A stretch of DNA of 64,000 bases, taken from the NCBI GenBank assembly GCA_048013815.1, contig CM106586.1:62001-126000 (forward strand), read 5' to 3'. The notes beneath the pieces were generated by a model that saw only the letters and a program-made list of their open reading frames with translations, did not search any database and had not been told where the DNA came from. The translations under genes were made by a program, and so were the position numbers. Source of the DNA: Setoptus koraiensis (lineage: Eukaryota; Arthropoda). Position 1 is the first letter of the stretch; the number at the start of each line of letters is the position of its first letter. Of this stretch, positions 22,868-36,676 are shown in pieces.

Positions 22868-25800
22868 GTGAGTATCATTTTAGCGCCTGTTCCTTTTATT
22901 TATGAAGCCTTTGCGGGCAACTGTCACAACTGTCATCTGACAACTGACCATCGACTAATGACAACTGGCTCTGGTACAATTGGTTTTGTATCATTTTTTG
23001 CATGCAAAGAAGCATATTTCATCGATTTAAATGTATTTTCTATTTTATATATATGAACCGCATTTTGCAAACAACAACAGTCGCTTTGGGCCAAAATGCT
23101 CCAATTGTTGCCAACTGATTGAGCCGACGGACTTTGTGCAACGAGTCAGAGATAACATTTTCCATGCACATTGTTTCAGATGTTCCATGTGTCAGGAGCC
23201 GCTGAAAATCGGCGAACAATTGTACCTATGCGAGGACAAGAAATTTCTTTGTAAAAAAGACTACTTGCAACAACAACAATCGTGCAATAAGACCTCAGCG
23301 ACATCACAAACAGCCCTGAAGCCAGAGCTAACGAGCAATGGTCAGCCAACATCGTCATCGTCGATATCGTTGTCGTGGTCATCGTCGTCTAATAATTCCT
23401 TGTTCCAATCGACAAACAAAGGCGCTTCAAATGAGAACATAGACAACAGCAATAACAACGCATCACCGGCCCCAACAACTAACAAGGCTGACAACTCAAT
23501 GACGCAACACTGTGACGGTAAACTGATTGAGCAACAGCAGTCGTCGTTGTTGTTGACCTTATCATCATGTTCAAGCGCAAATAAACAGCAACAACAACAT
23601 ACGGACAACAACAAAGATGAGGATAAACAACAAGTGCATCACCAAGCCAACAAAAGCACGCCACCATCAGCATCACCGGCATCGACGGAAACACCTACGG
23701 CATCGACAGCAACGACAACAACGACCATATCATCGCCGACAAATACTATTGTTAGAACAGCAACGCCAGCAACAACGACCAAGACCAATGTGAAACAACT
23801 GGATCAACAAAACGAATTGACGCCCCTGACAAGTGGCTCAACACCAACAGCAACAGCAACAACAACGACAACACTTGATCAGCATTCGGATCAGCAGCAT
23901 GATTCGGATCAATTGTTGGCAACACCATCGCCTGCTCGCTCCACCAGCCCCAACTCTCAATCGCGCGCCTCGTCTAATGCGTCATCTCACACCATATCAC
24001 CATCACCTGTGTCCTCGTTAATGGGCGTTCGTTCGCGTTCTTCTTCGCCCACCTCATCGTTACTATTATCTGGGTCGTCTGGCCAGCGAACACAGTCGTC
24101 TACATACAATCAGCACAATACTAAAGCGACTAGCGGTGCTAATAATACAATTAAAAGTAGTAGTGGCATCAGACAGAATCGTATTAATCATGCAAGGAAT
24201 GCAAATGTGTCATCAAAGTCATCATCTGCGTCAATATTAGATAATCAGCATCATCGTCATCAGCACAATTTGGTGCAAACGCAACTGCAACAACGAAGCA
24301 ATTCGACTCAATCCGCGTCATCATCATTTCAAGCCACGCAATATCCTTTGCATGGGTCCTCACAGCAACATCACGCTCATCATCAGCACGGCCACAATCA
24401 TCACAACCATCATCATCAGCATCATAATCATCACCAGCAACAGCAACAGCAGCAACAACACCAACAACAGCACCATCATCATCAACAGCATCATCATCAT
24501 CATCAGCATAGTAATAGTAGCAGTAGTAACAGCAGCAGCAATAGTAACAGTGGACAACAACATCAACACAATTCAACAAGCACACCATCAACAGCATCGG
24601 CAACAACCGCAACAGGAACCACAATAACAACAACAGCAAATAATAACAATAATAATCAAAATTCAGATCACAAACCAACAAGAGTTCGTACGGTGTTGAA
24701 TGAGAAACAATTGCATACGTTGCGCACTGTTTATCATACTAATCCTAGACCTGACGCCCTTCTCAAAGAACAATTAGTCGATTTAACCGGCTTATCTCCA
24801 CGAGTGATACGAGTTTGGTTTCAGGTGAGTCAACACACACAGTCGGCTGAATAACACTTGCGTAACGCACTGTTTATTCATATGCGATAGTTAGCACATC
24901 CACACCCACGCACACAAACTCATTAATAACGCGTGGCAATTTAATTGAGGCTGTCCAAGATATCGCTGTGTGTGAATAGAGAGGCCTCAAAAGGCATTGC
25001 GTCGTCGTCATTGGTCAGGTGTTAGTGGACACTTTTGAATGCACAACATTGCACTGGTTACATTGTACACAAGTAGAGTGTCGAGTGTGTGCGTTGACTA
25101 GAGAGCGACTAATTATGCAAATGAATGCAATCAACAATCGCACGCTTAATAATAGAATAGTGTAAAGTTTATTACATAAAGCTGAAAAGTTGCACTGTAT
25201 ATAAACACTTGACGCTAATAGTCAATTGTGGCGCTCTCGACTGCACCATATATCATAGGCATCCATAACTGGCGGGTATTATATGCAGTTAACGGCAAAT
25301 AGTTGCCACTTGTAACGTTAATCAATCACTGATGATGATCGTTTCATTGTTTAATAATATCATTTGAATACATTATTATTCATAGCCATAGTAGTACACA
25401 CTTAATTGCACCAGTATTTTCTTCTAACCTTTTTTCTTTTCATTGCAAATGCGATCAATTGTCACAACGAACTGGATCACAATAGAACAAGCGCTGCAAA
25501 GACAAAAAGAAACAAATACTCAACAAACAATTGGAACAACAGGAAAAGGTGAGTGCAATACCGTGTTGCCAATACGCAACCATTCTCATCTAACAATTGC
25601 GAGATGAATTGCGAGATGAATCAATTCAAGTGTTTGCACACCAATATCCATGCCAATCTGCGCATGAATCTCTCTGCGTATGAATATCAGGTGATCAGAC
25701 GATCAAACGGGCGTGAATAAATGATGTATGATTGTTGTCGAATTTTTGATTGAATCTGGCTAAATTAAATAGTTGCTGAGACGTTGTGCCTTTGCATGTA

Positions 25801-26129
25801 TGCATATATGTATGTGCGTGTGTGTTTATTATGCATATTGATGATCAAAAAAGCAAGATAACAAACATCCACTGCCAAGAAAACCATACAATTCTCTGGC
25901 CAACAGTTCGTTGACCTGGCGCGGCCATTGACAGATTTTGAATAGGGGCCCACCAGTGGCCTATATCGAGCGGTGGTGAGATTGTTGTTGATGCTGTCAG
26001 ATTGTTGTTGTTGCTGTTTTTGTTGTCCTATATTTGCTATTATCGAACAATGGTGGCCTGATGTGTGTTAGACGAGCGTCTTTCGTTGGTTTGTCGTCAT
26101 TCGTCCAGTGTCATTCTCTTCCCCTCTTC

Positions 26130-26160
<31 letters not shown>

Positions 26161-26418
26161 CCTCTCTCGGTAGCTATGTGCACGAATGAGATCAAATCGA
26201 ACGCAACCGAACTGAATCGAACTAAAGTACTGCCACTGTGTGCAAGCCGAACAGAAGAAAAGTTGAATTGGGGGAAGCGAGGGGTGAGCGAGGGGACAGG
26301 CAAGCAGACAGGCATACACAGAATAGACAAAGGAGAGCGCTGATTGGCTGATCTGGTCTGTGAAAAGTTCGCTCGCCAATGCGCTCGATTGGTTGCTCCA
26401 GTGAAGCGTTCATACAAG

Positions 26419-26465
<47 letters not shown>

Positions 26466-26917
26466 GATCGCTTCGCAAAGCCATTCTCTCTTTTTCTCTT
26501 GCTATCTCTATTGATTTAACTGTTATAGGCCTGATCATTGGCTCATCATCTCATCTCAGAACAGCGAGAGTCGTTCTGGTTGCCGTTTCGACTCAACGGC
26601 AGCGACTCGGTGCGTAGACAGTGTGCTCAAGTTGAGCTTGCATAGTTGATTGTGTGTAGACTGGCGACCATAAGCTATGGTAATAGTTGAGTCATTATTG
26701 GCGCCATCATTGTAAACAAGATGCAATTTAAATGATCAAAAATGCAACCTCAACGATCTGCACATGATTATCAATGATAGTCAATATAGGCCCATGATAG
26801 ATTGTCGTTGGTTGGTTCATTTAGTATGGCATTGTATCACTACTGCTCATTCAGTGCCTGCTACATTCACGAGACAATCACCATTGTTGACACCAAGCTA
26901 GCACACGCACACACACG

Positions 26918-26953
<36 letters not shown>

Positions 26954-29900
26954 AGCACAAAGTTAGCTGGTGGCAATATTAATCAAGACTGTCAATAGTA
27001 GTAGTAACATTATTGCGTAATAATGAAACACAATGTTACACAATGAGAGAACCACGAGAGAACATGTCAAACGTTAAATTTGAGATGAGAACAACATGCA
27101 ATAGGAAGATGTTGTGTCGCACACAAGCCAGACAAGCTAGACGAGACAGCCGAGCCAGCCGAGCCAGATATAGCCAGAAATGGCACAGACGTATATAGAG
27201 AGAATAGATATATATTGTCGGGAAACGAGCGAGCGCAGATATAAGAGAACAGAAACAAACTACGACAACAACAAGACACATAAATAAAGTAATGATGAAA
27301 TCACTAACATATCACACACATTATGTGCAGTCTTCTTTTCAAGTTGTAGCTTCTTCTTCGTCTTGTTTCAGTGCAATCCAGCGAGACCAAGCTAGTGAGA
27401 CTAAGCTAGTGAGACCAAGTCTAACTAGATACTGGTGATACCAGCGATACTAGTGTGCGCTTGTGTGACAAATGGCTGTTGAGCAGCAGCGCAATAACAG
27501 AACAACAGTCTGTTGTCGTTGTTGTTTGTGGCGCTGCTCACTTCAATAGCTACACACACACTGCTGACGACAAACGGGGAGCCTCATTTGCGCCATTGCA
27601 ACCATTAGAAGCATCGAAGCAATTGGGGCCTCCGTGGCACCGATAAAACAGCGCCAAAAACCAAGCAACTGGCTCAACGTTGCCTAAGGTTAGATTGGTG
27701 AGGCGTCAGATGAGAGTTTGCTTTGTTGCAGTGTCTGGCAAGACACACGCATTGTCCAATTGTCGTTTGCCGGCTATTCGTTCGTGGCGCTGCGTCTGCA
27801 AACATCGAGTCGGAGATAGAACAAAAGTCAAAACTGGCCTCTCCGTCTGGCTATTGCATGTATAAATAATACTGCTGCGACTTGCCGATGCCGCACAATC
27901 TTGCAACGACAAAACAAGAACCGATTCGGGCCCACTTTTGAGCGCCAAAATTTCAAACGTTGCGTGTTGTGCGTATGAATTCAATAATGATGATTTCGAT
28001 TTTGCAACAAAAACAGCAGCAGCAACAACAACAACGACAACAACAACAGCAAATCAAATAATCACGACTGTTGAGAGAAGCGACCTATACTGACAAGACT
28101 GTGCGATGGTGAGATGACTGCTCAACGTAGACAGTGTCTGAGGTTGGCCGCACTGGGGCGCCGACACAAGCGTGGGCTTGGCATCATTATGTCGCTCGGC
28201 AAGCTTTATTGTGATATTGTGAGCCTATGTTACTGTATCATATGTTACAGTGCTTGTGTGTTGTGTGACAGAAGCAAAAGTTAAAGTTGCTGAGACAACA
28301 AACAAGACGCTCGCTGCCATTATTATAGGCGACTGTTCTCGCATTCTGAGCTTGCCTTCGAACGTTCGCAGCCTGCCTGCCAGCCATCCAAGCAGCTTGA
28401 CAGCTCGACAGCTCGACAGCTTGATGAGTGGAGAATCGGGGATAGTCGAATGGTTAGCTGAGTTTGCAAGCGCGTCGGGCGAGCAGGGGGCATCGTGAGC
28501 CAAACACAATCTGTCTGATCAATGTTATCTAATGGCTAATGCACCCGTGATAGCGAACAACCAGCCACGACTAGATGAGATGCACAGTCAGATGAGATGA
28601 GTTTTAACGTAAAAACGAGTGAAAAAAAAGAGAAAAAACTCAACATAACCAACGATCTGGCTGCACTATGTACCATTGCTCAGCATGTATTTGCTCATTC
28701 ACATTCATGTAGTGCTGCCATGGCCACTAGGTAAACAAACCAATATGAAAACAATAATGATAATGATAATCTATTTATGGTGCTGCTGATTTTAGCCAGC
28801 GAGCCGTCGCGCCACCTAGCCGGTCAGTGAGCTAATCGGGCCGGCGGCGCGCGAGTCCACATCACGAGACCACCGAAATGAAAATAAGCTCGTGCTTGCG
28901 CAATACCGATTTTGAATGATAATGTGAATAATTTAATTTATTTGTTTGTCTCTGTGTGTGTGTGCGTCATCGCCGACCAAGCGAGCATTCGGTCGCCAGC
29001 CGGTCAGTCGGTCGGTCAGTCGGTCGGCCAGTCGGTCGGCCAGTCGGTCGGCCAGTCGGTCGGCCAGTCGGTCAGGCAGCCAGTGAGCCGGCCAGTGAGC
29101 CGGCCAGTGAGCAATGGGCAAGCTGGCAGTGCCCAGAGCGGACACAATTTGCCCGAAAGCATTTGAATACGATATTATTACGTAACGTTATATTACTGCA
29201 GTTATGTGTCATTATGTGAGCGTTAAGTGATGAAAAGTCTTTTGCAGCGAGCAACGGCAAGTAACAGCAAGTCAACAGCATGATGTGATACTAAAAATCA
29301 CTTGGCCTCTCTACTTACTCTTGCCCGCTTCCAGAGCTAAAAGCAAAAAGATGAGTGCGAGCTCGCTCTTTTGGGGTTCTTTTCCTTGTCGTCAAACTAA
29401 CCGGCGTCGCGTGGGCCTTCAGTTCACCTTGAGCCCGGCATATGTGTTAGTATAGTGTGGCCAATGTGGCCCATTTATATGACATGGTATGGTATAGTAT
29501 AGTACAGCATAGTGGCCACTAGATGGACGGACTGGTTAGTGTTAGTCTTACTTTCTTGTGTGTGTGTGTGTGTCGCCTAGTCTCGGCCCGAAGGCCCGAT
29601 AAAACGCAACCTACGGCTGTGCTTGTTTGTCTAGTGGGCCCCAGTAGCCCCAAATCTGTGCCGACGCCAGAGTAAATATTTGATGACATGTCGTCGTCAT
29701 GCTCGTTGTTTTATATCCACAGACAACACACAACACACGCACACGCACACGCTAGCTACTGTTTGGGGTGGCTGTTTGGCGGTGTTGCCGAAAAAACGAA
29801 AGAGCGCCCAAGTTGCGCAAGCCCCATACCGCACCGTGCAGAGAATATCCGCGAGCTGGGGCAACTTTTATAGGGCCAGTTGTTTGTTTGTTTGTTTGTT

Positions 29901-32900
29901 TTGTCACTTTTGGTGCTTGCTGTTTGTTGCACAAGCGGCTGCTCGTTTTGGCCTGACCATTGGCCAAAACATGCACCACCGTTGCTCGTCAACAGCAAAA
30001 ACAATCTTGCTGTTGTTGTTGTTGTTGTTGTAGCTTTTTATCGGCGCTCGCTCTAATGCGACTCACACTGTCAGTGGAGTGTGAGTAGTATACTTGAACA
30101 GTATAGTTAAGAACAGTATAGTTAAGAACAGTATAGTTAAGAATAGTATAGTGTGGCCACTAAGAGCAAGCGAGCCGGTGACACAAACGACAATGATGGA
30201 CCAAATGAAGCGTTAATTAGTGTGACAGTCGATGGGCTACTAATTTATTCCTGTTGCTCGCTCGTATCACTCATTGAAACTCGTGCTCGCTGTCTCACAA
30301 TTTGCAATGTGCATACTATGCGGTCAACAGACACTCCCGATCCAACTGTTAGTGTGCTCACAATGCCATCCAAAAGCAAATAGTCGCTGTCCGAGCTACC
30401 TTAGCTGGCTGCAATATGTGCCAGCTATAAAATAAATCTCTCGCAAAACTTGTGCTCGCTTGCAATGCCACGGGCCCCATTTCCGATCTGCTGGACATGA
30501 GCGTCAGCTGTGCATCAGTGAGTGATCAGTGATCACTGTCAACCAATGGGCATGCAAACCATTGATGACACACTCATAATCACGAGTGCTGCTTCAATTT
30601 GCAGTTGCACACCATACAACATACAACATACAACATACAACACACAACAGATAATGTACGATATACAATATATAATATATAATATATAATGGTCATACAA
30701 AACTATTAAAAAATCTATGCTCCACTGAGTTTGCTCCCCCGACCGAGCGGCTGGTCACAGATACGCACACAGTCCATTCATGATGGCCAATGGGCACATC
30801 AATAATGATGCAATCTCATTTGCCCTAATAAGCTGTGCCAACTGTGTTGTGAGACACACTGACAGATCAAATCAACTTTCGTTTGTGTCGCCTGTATCTA
30901 ATTTGTAAGTTGTACCGGCTTCATATTGGTCATTAATTAATAAATGTCATATGTAAATTTAAGTCTTATTGACTCATCATCGTCAGCAACTGTAAGTGAT
31001 GCCAATTGACAATTGTGAGCTCGCCAGTCTAGTTAGAGCTGTCACAGCTGAGCGACAAAGAATCAAGTGACAGCAGTGATTGTCAACACAAACTGACAAA
31101 TACACACCAACACACTGCCATTAATTGAGTCCACTTCAATGACATGCCACCATGACATTGGCCTATTCATTATTATTGTCACATGATACACATAGCTAAT
31201 ATAGATACACAGTGTCAATTGCATCTCGTTTGGTACATGACATATCAACAGATGCCATCTCATCGTTGAGCTGCCTATGACAAGCAAACCTGTTTAACTG
31301 GGCCAGTGTTACACTGTTCACTAGTGTTACCATTTAGCATGGTCACTATGGTCGCCTATCCATGTTTTTGCTCGCTGTACGGCGCTAGATAATGGTCGTA
31401 ATTGTGCCACTAGCCAAGTGTCGACTGGCTAATCAGTCGACAACGACGACCAATTTCCATACGATTAAACGGTATTTCACAATGTTAGTAAGTTCATTGT
31501 TAGCCAGTGCACTAATTAGTTGAGCCGATAGATTTGTCTGTGGACGCCCGTTGACAATATTGGCACAATTACTGGCGCGTGAACGCGTCTGTTGCTGGCG
31601 TTGTTGTTGGCGTTGTTGTTGCTGTTGTTGCTGTTGTGCCTAGTCGGTTTGTCCGCTCGCCGTAATATCACTATGATGCAATTGGCAAGCATTCGCTTCA
31701 ATGACGACACTGCAACAAATCAACTGCTGCTAGCGACTGTTTGCTTCATTGGCTCGCTCTCGTTTCTTTCTTTTCACTTCATTTTGCTTCCTTTGCAATC
31801 TCACTCTTTCCACATTATCTGTCGCTTGTTCGGGCCGCGCGCTTTCCCGGCCGCCTGACGATTGCTAACAATTTGACGATTGCTAACAATTGCTCGCCTG
31901 ATGCCCACATAATGACATAATACGATATTTCGTGCGATGCCAGTATTATTATCATTATGATTGTGCGTTGCATCATGCACCCTTGTGATCCGGTTAAAGT
32001 GGATCAAAGTTGCTGTTTGAGAGAGCGACAGAGGCGTGCCGATCGCGGCCATCGCGGGGATGAATTGGTGCAGAAAAGAGCAAACAATGGTGACATTGAT
32101 GACGTTCGTTGTTGATGGCTTTCCATAGAGCACACACACACTTGAAAAGTTAATCCCCGTTAATGCGCCAAATTCGTGTGTCTATCGTGCATCGGTGAAC
32201 GGTACTGAACGGGCCAAAACCCGATGAGTACCCAGTACCCCGAAGCCCGCAGTATATCACTCCAGGGTGCAGGCTGTCACTTACCTCGGGCACTGCTCAA
32301 CGAAACTCGCAGCTCAACAATGCTCATAGCTCAGCAGTACCCATTGCCCAACAATGCTCACACTCGAGAGATAGATGAGTTTGTTTTGATTGAATGCTGT
32401 CGGTTGGCTCATTTGCTGCGTCAGTGGGCCCTTGTTGCGATCAACTGGACGGCAAGAATTGTTCAAGTTTCTTCACTCGTTCGCTCGCTCACTCGTTCAG
32501 TCAGCAGTCAGCAGCCAGCAAGCAGCGACTAGCCGTTTTGTCAGCTCGACGCTGCATTCGATAAAATAAAAATTGGTCAACTTTTCACTGGCAAACGACA
32601 GATTCACCGACAGATCAAGGCCAGAAACAGCTGATGATGTACCAATGACATAGCAATCGATATCGAGATATACCAACTATACAAAATACTGACAATCGGA
32701 CACGCACGCAGCGCGCACAACTGGCGCCAATTGCGTAACAAATGAGTGCACCTTTGCTCTCATTACTGCTATCATTGGTATTATTTTTATTTTTATTTTC
32801 ATTGTGACACAACAACAATAATGAGGCAGACATATTATCCATTTCCTGGTGTCATATTGCGCCGCTTGTTTAACTGTCATTGGTTGTTGCAACGACAGCC

Positions 32901-35900
32901 AGTCGGCGTGTCGGCTGTCGTTGGTTATGCGTGTCATGCGGTCATGTTGCAACTATGCGTTGGCTTCTTTTTTCTCTGCTGGCCTCTCTGTGTCTCTGTT
33001 GTGTGTATTGACTCCAACGCAAGCACCATTGTCCGTTCCAACGGCAAACAACTTCGTATCCAACTGTGAGCACATCTCTCTTTTATGCCTTTTACACACA
33101 CACACACACATTTTGAGTGGCGCATTTGTGAGCCACCTAAAATAATTGCCAATGACTGACTGAACCAATGAATGAATGAACGAGTGAGCGAACGAGTGAA
33201 TGAATAACGAACAGAACGAACAGAACGAACTGAACGAACTGAACTAACTGAACGAACAGAACGAACAGAACGAATATGCGAATAACGAACAAATGATGCA
33301 ATGAGTATCATTGCGTCATCCCTAGTGACCTCACGCAAGCAAACAAATCAATTTGTCACACGCTGCCCGTTTGTGTGTCTTGTGTGCTCATTTGTCAGTG
33401 TTTGTCGTTTGTGTGTCACGCGCTGTGAGAATAAAAGATTACCTGAGAAGATAAGATGTAGGCACTGTCATACACACGCTTATCGCTTATTTAGCCATGG
33501 CCAGGTATTGTTGTTGTGAGCTTGAGGTGTTTATGCACACAATCATATGGCACACAATCATGTGGCACACAGTCCAATGGCACACAGTCCAATGGCACAC
33601 AGTCGAATGGCACGCGGGCGTGTAGCAATGGGCCCCCAATTTGGCCAGTTATTTGCCGGTGCCAATGGCGAGCAGCCGCACAAATAAGCGCAGGGGGCCG
33701 GTTTATCGCGTGCCTCGCAACCATCACTGGCCATCATGATCGGCTCTGGTGACGGGCGACATTGGGCGCTCTCTATCGGCCCATGGGCCTGTGAGACTAT
33801 TAGCCGTTGCTTGTTGTTGTCCGTCGGTTGTTGTCCGTCGGTTGTTGTCCGTCGGTTGTTGTCCGTCGGTTGTTGTGTATCGGTTGTTGTAGTTTATTGT
33901 GTCGTGCCAGAGTCATGCTCCAACTGCCACCGCTACACACCACGTAATAAGCATGTGATACGTAATAATAATAATAATAAAACCAGAGATGAGAGCGGCG
34001 ATATCTTCATTAGGAGTCAACTTTGCTCCAATTTCGCAAAGTCGCTTCGGTGGCCGCCTCTAATCTAGTCCGGTGTGTGTGTGTGCGTGTGCGTGTAATT
34101 GATTGATCATCATCATCAAGTCGCGCTGCTAATGTTCACTTTTTTCTCAATTCTTTGCGCTACTTTGATACACATCACTTTGATTGATGGGGGCGCCCTC
34201 CATCGCCAAACATATAGGTTTGGCACATGCACATTGCGCAGTTGTTGCTGTTGCTGTTGAATTTGCGCCGCCAATTGGCTTCTCCAGATAACACTGGATA
34301 CTCCAAATAACACTGCCTACTCTAGATACGCTAGGTCGCTCTACATACTCGCTGCATAGCGCCAGATGAGCTGCATATTCATTTTGGACTTATTTTCGCG
34401 CCCCCGTAGCCTCACAAGTTGTCAGTGTGAGCCTGTTGTTTCTGTTTGCACGCACATCAGCAGCATGTTGATACTGCTTAAAAATGGCTCAACGACACAC
34501 TGAAATTATCTTTGATTGATTGCATCATGCTACGACAATGACTTGTTGGCTGCTTGTTGTGTCATACGCGCCAGACAACGTTGAAATGTTGCAAAGAGCA
34601 CACACACACACACACACTATCATCACACTACTATCAGCACACCCTTAGCTGCTTGATAATCTTGCGCAACAGCAACCTGAATAACCACAACAACACCACC
34701 AACAACAACGGCAACAACAACAGACACAAACACGTAACAAGTAAGACATAACGGAGTGCGTAACAGTTGCAACGTGCAATTGTTACGCAATTGTTTTGGC
34801 TCCAATGATGGCGCTTCGGGGGATGCGCCCATCTATCATGTCGCAACTGTTTGTTTTGTGTGTGCCCCCCCCCCCACCCCGGACACACAAACAAATATGC
34901 ATATAGCACACAGCTTATAACATATATGCATTGCGTCACCAACCAACCCAACACACCAACCGGATTCATTGTGCTCAGGCGCTAAATTCAAAATCGCTCG
35001 TCTTGGTTGTTGGAGCGTTGTTGAATTGATAGACGACCATGACGACGGATTGGCCCATCTATCATCCATGCCCGTTGCTAGATAACGTGTTGCCAGTTGT
35101 GAGTCAGTTAGGTCCACTGTCACTTCTTCCACATTTCTGTGCCGTTTGTCCACAAACGAGCATATTTTGTGCAGTTTTGTGCTTACTCAATATCAGACAC
35201 TGTACATTGAATGGGAAATTACTATTATTAATATTGCGCGTGCATACCAGCGTGCGTACCAGGAACGTACAGATTTGTGCGTGTGCACAGAAAGTTTAAA
35301 GAAGTGATATGAGTATGGCCAGTATGGGATACAACAACTGGACATTTGACTAGAGCCAGAACTAGAGCAAGCGACAGACAGACGTCTCTCGTCAAGCGGA
35401 AGTTGTCAAACAGTGATCAATGAGGAGAGATATCAAATTTGCTACTCACACAACGTGCTTGTCATTGTCATTGTTGTTGCCGTTGTTGTTGCCGTTGTTG
35501 TTGCTGTTGCTGTTATGATATATACCGGTGATATGGTCATGTGACAATCATATCATATCATGCCGCATGATATGATATGATATGGCCATTCGTGTGCGTT
35601 CGATACGCAGCAATGGTGACGCTGCTCACGCCCCAATTTTCCACCACTGACCACTACGATGCCCAGTGTCTGGCACCAATTGAGTTTGACCATTGCAAAT
35701 GTTTGTTGGCCCGTGTTGGCCGACAAAAGGATAGAGAGCCCACTCTGGTTACAACCGCGGCTCGCCAAACAACCACCAATGAATCTAGTGGCGCAAGTGG
35801 CGCCATCGCTGAACAAATCAGGGCTGTCATACCGCATACTCACAGTTGTTCCATTGTCAAGTTTACAGTTATGCAATTTGAATTCATTGGGTTGCGCTTG

Positions 35901-36623
35901 GTTGGAGGGCTACAATTTAGCGCGACTCAACTTGAGTCACTACTAATACAACTTGCGTAATACACAGTTCGTCAAGTTTGGCTCACTCGAAACTTATAAT
36001 CAATCTTATACATTGTATATATGCTAAGTCTGTTGCTGATGTTGCCATATGTTCAATGCGTAACGGTTACATAATGCACGCCCACACTCACACAAGCACG
36101 CGCAAGTATCCGCACAAATAGTGGTATCTAGCTAGCTAGCACAACGAGTATTTGTGCGAGCAGACGATAGATGAGAGATTTGTGAGCAGTAGTAATAATA
36201 GCTCACCTATAATCAGTGGGTGATGTTGTGATAGAACAGTGCGTAATTAATTTAAATATTACTCTACACGGAAACATGAATGTTTTGCATAAACAGTCGA
36301 CAGTTGTTGTTAGTGGTGCTTTCATGGCCAGCAGCGACCATGGTTGTGGCCAGTTCCAACAGCAACTGCAGTCGATGCAATTATGTCAATTATGTCAATT
36401 GTTGTGTGTGCGTTATTGTTTCTCCTTTTACCGTCATGATGAGTTGAGCATGAGTGTTGGTGTTAGTGTTGTGCTCGTCATACAAATAGTAGGTGCCAAT
36501 AGTTACATCATGTCATCATACAAATTCACGACCATTCGCAAATAATTCAATTGATTGACACTACGCACACTCGTTGCGCGCTTGTCACTTCACCTGTCCA
36601 TTATAGACAACACTGACATCAGC

Positions 36624-36676
<53 letters not shown>

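Noticed and set aside
24184-24681. Long frames antisense to the LIM-homeodomain exon
   Set aside because: Shadow of the His/Gln/Ser linker on the opposite strand; Asp/Val/Tyr-rich artefact.
28912-29166. Frames with repeating SVGQ/RLAD units on both strands
   Set aside because: Produced by the 12-bp minisatellite; both strands look equally open.
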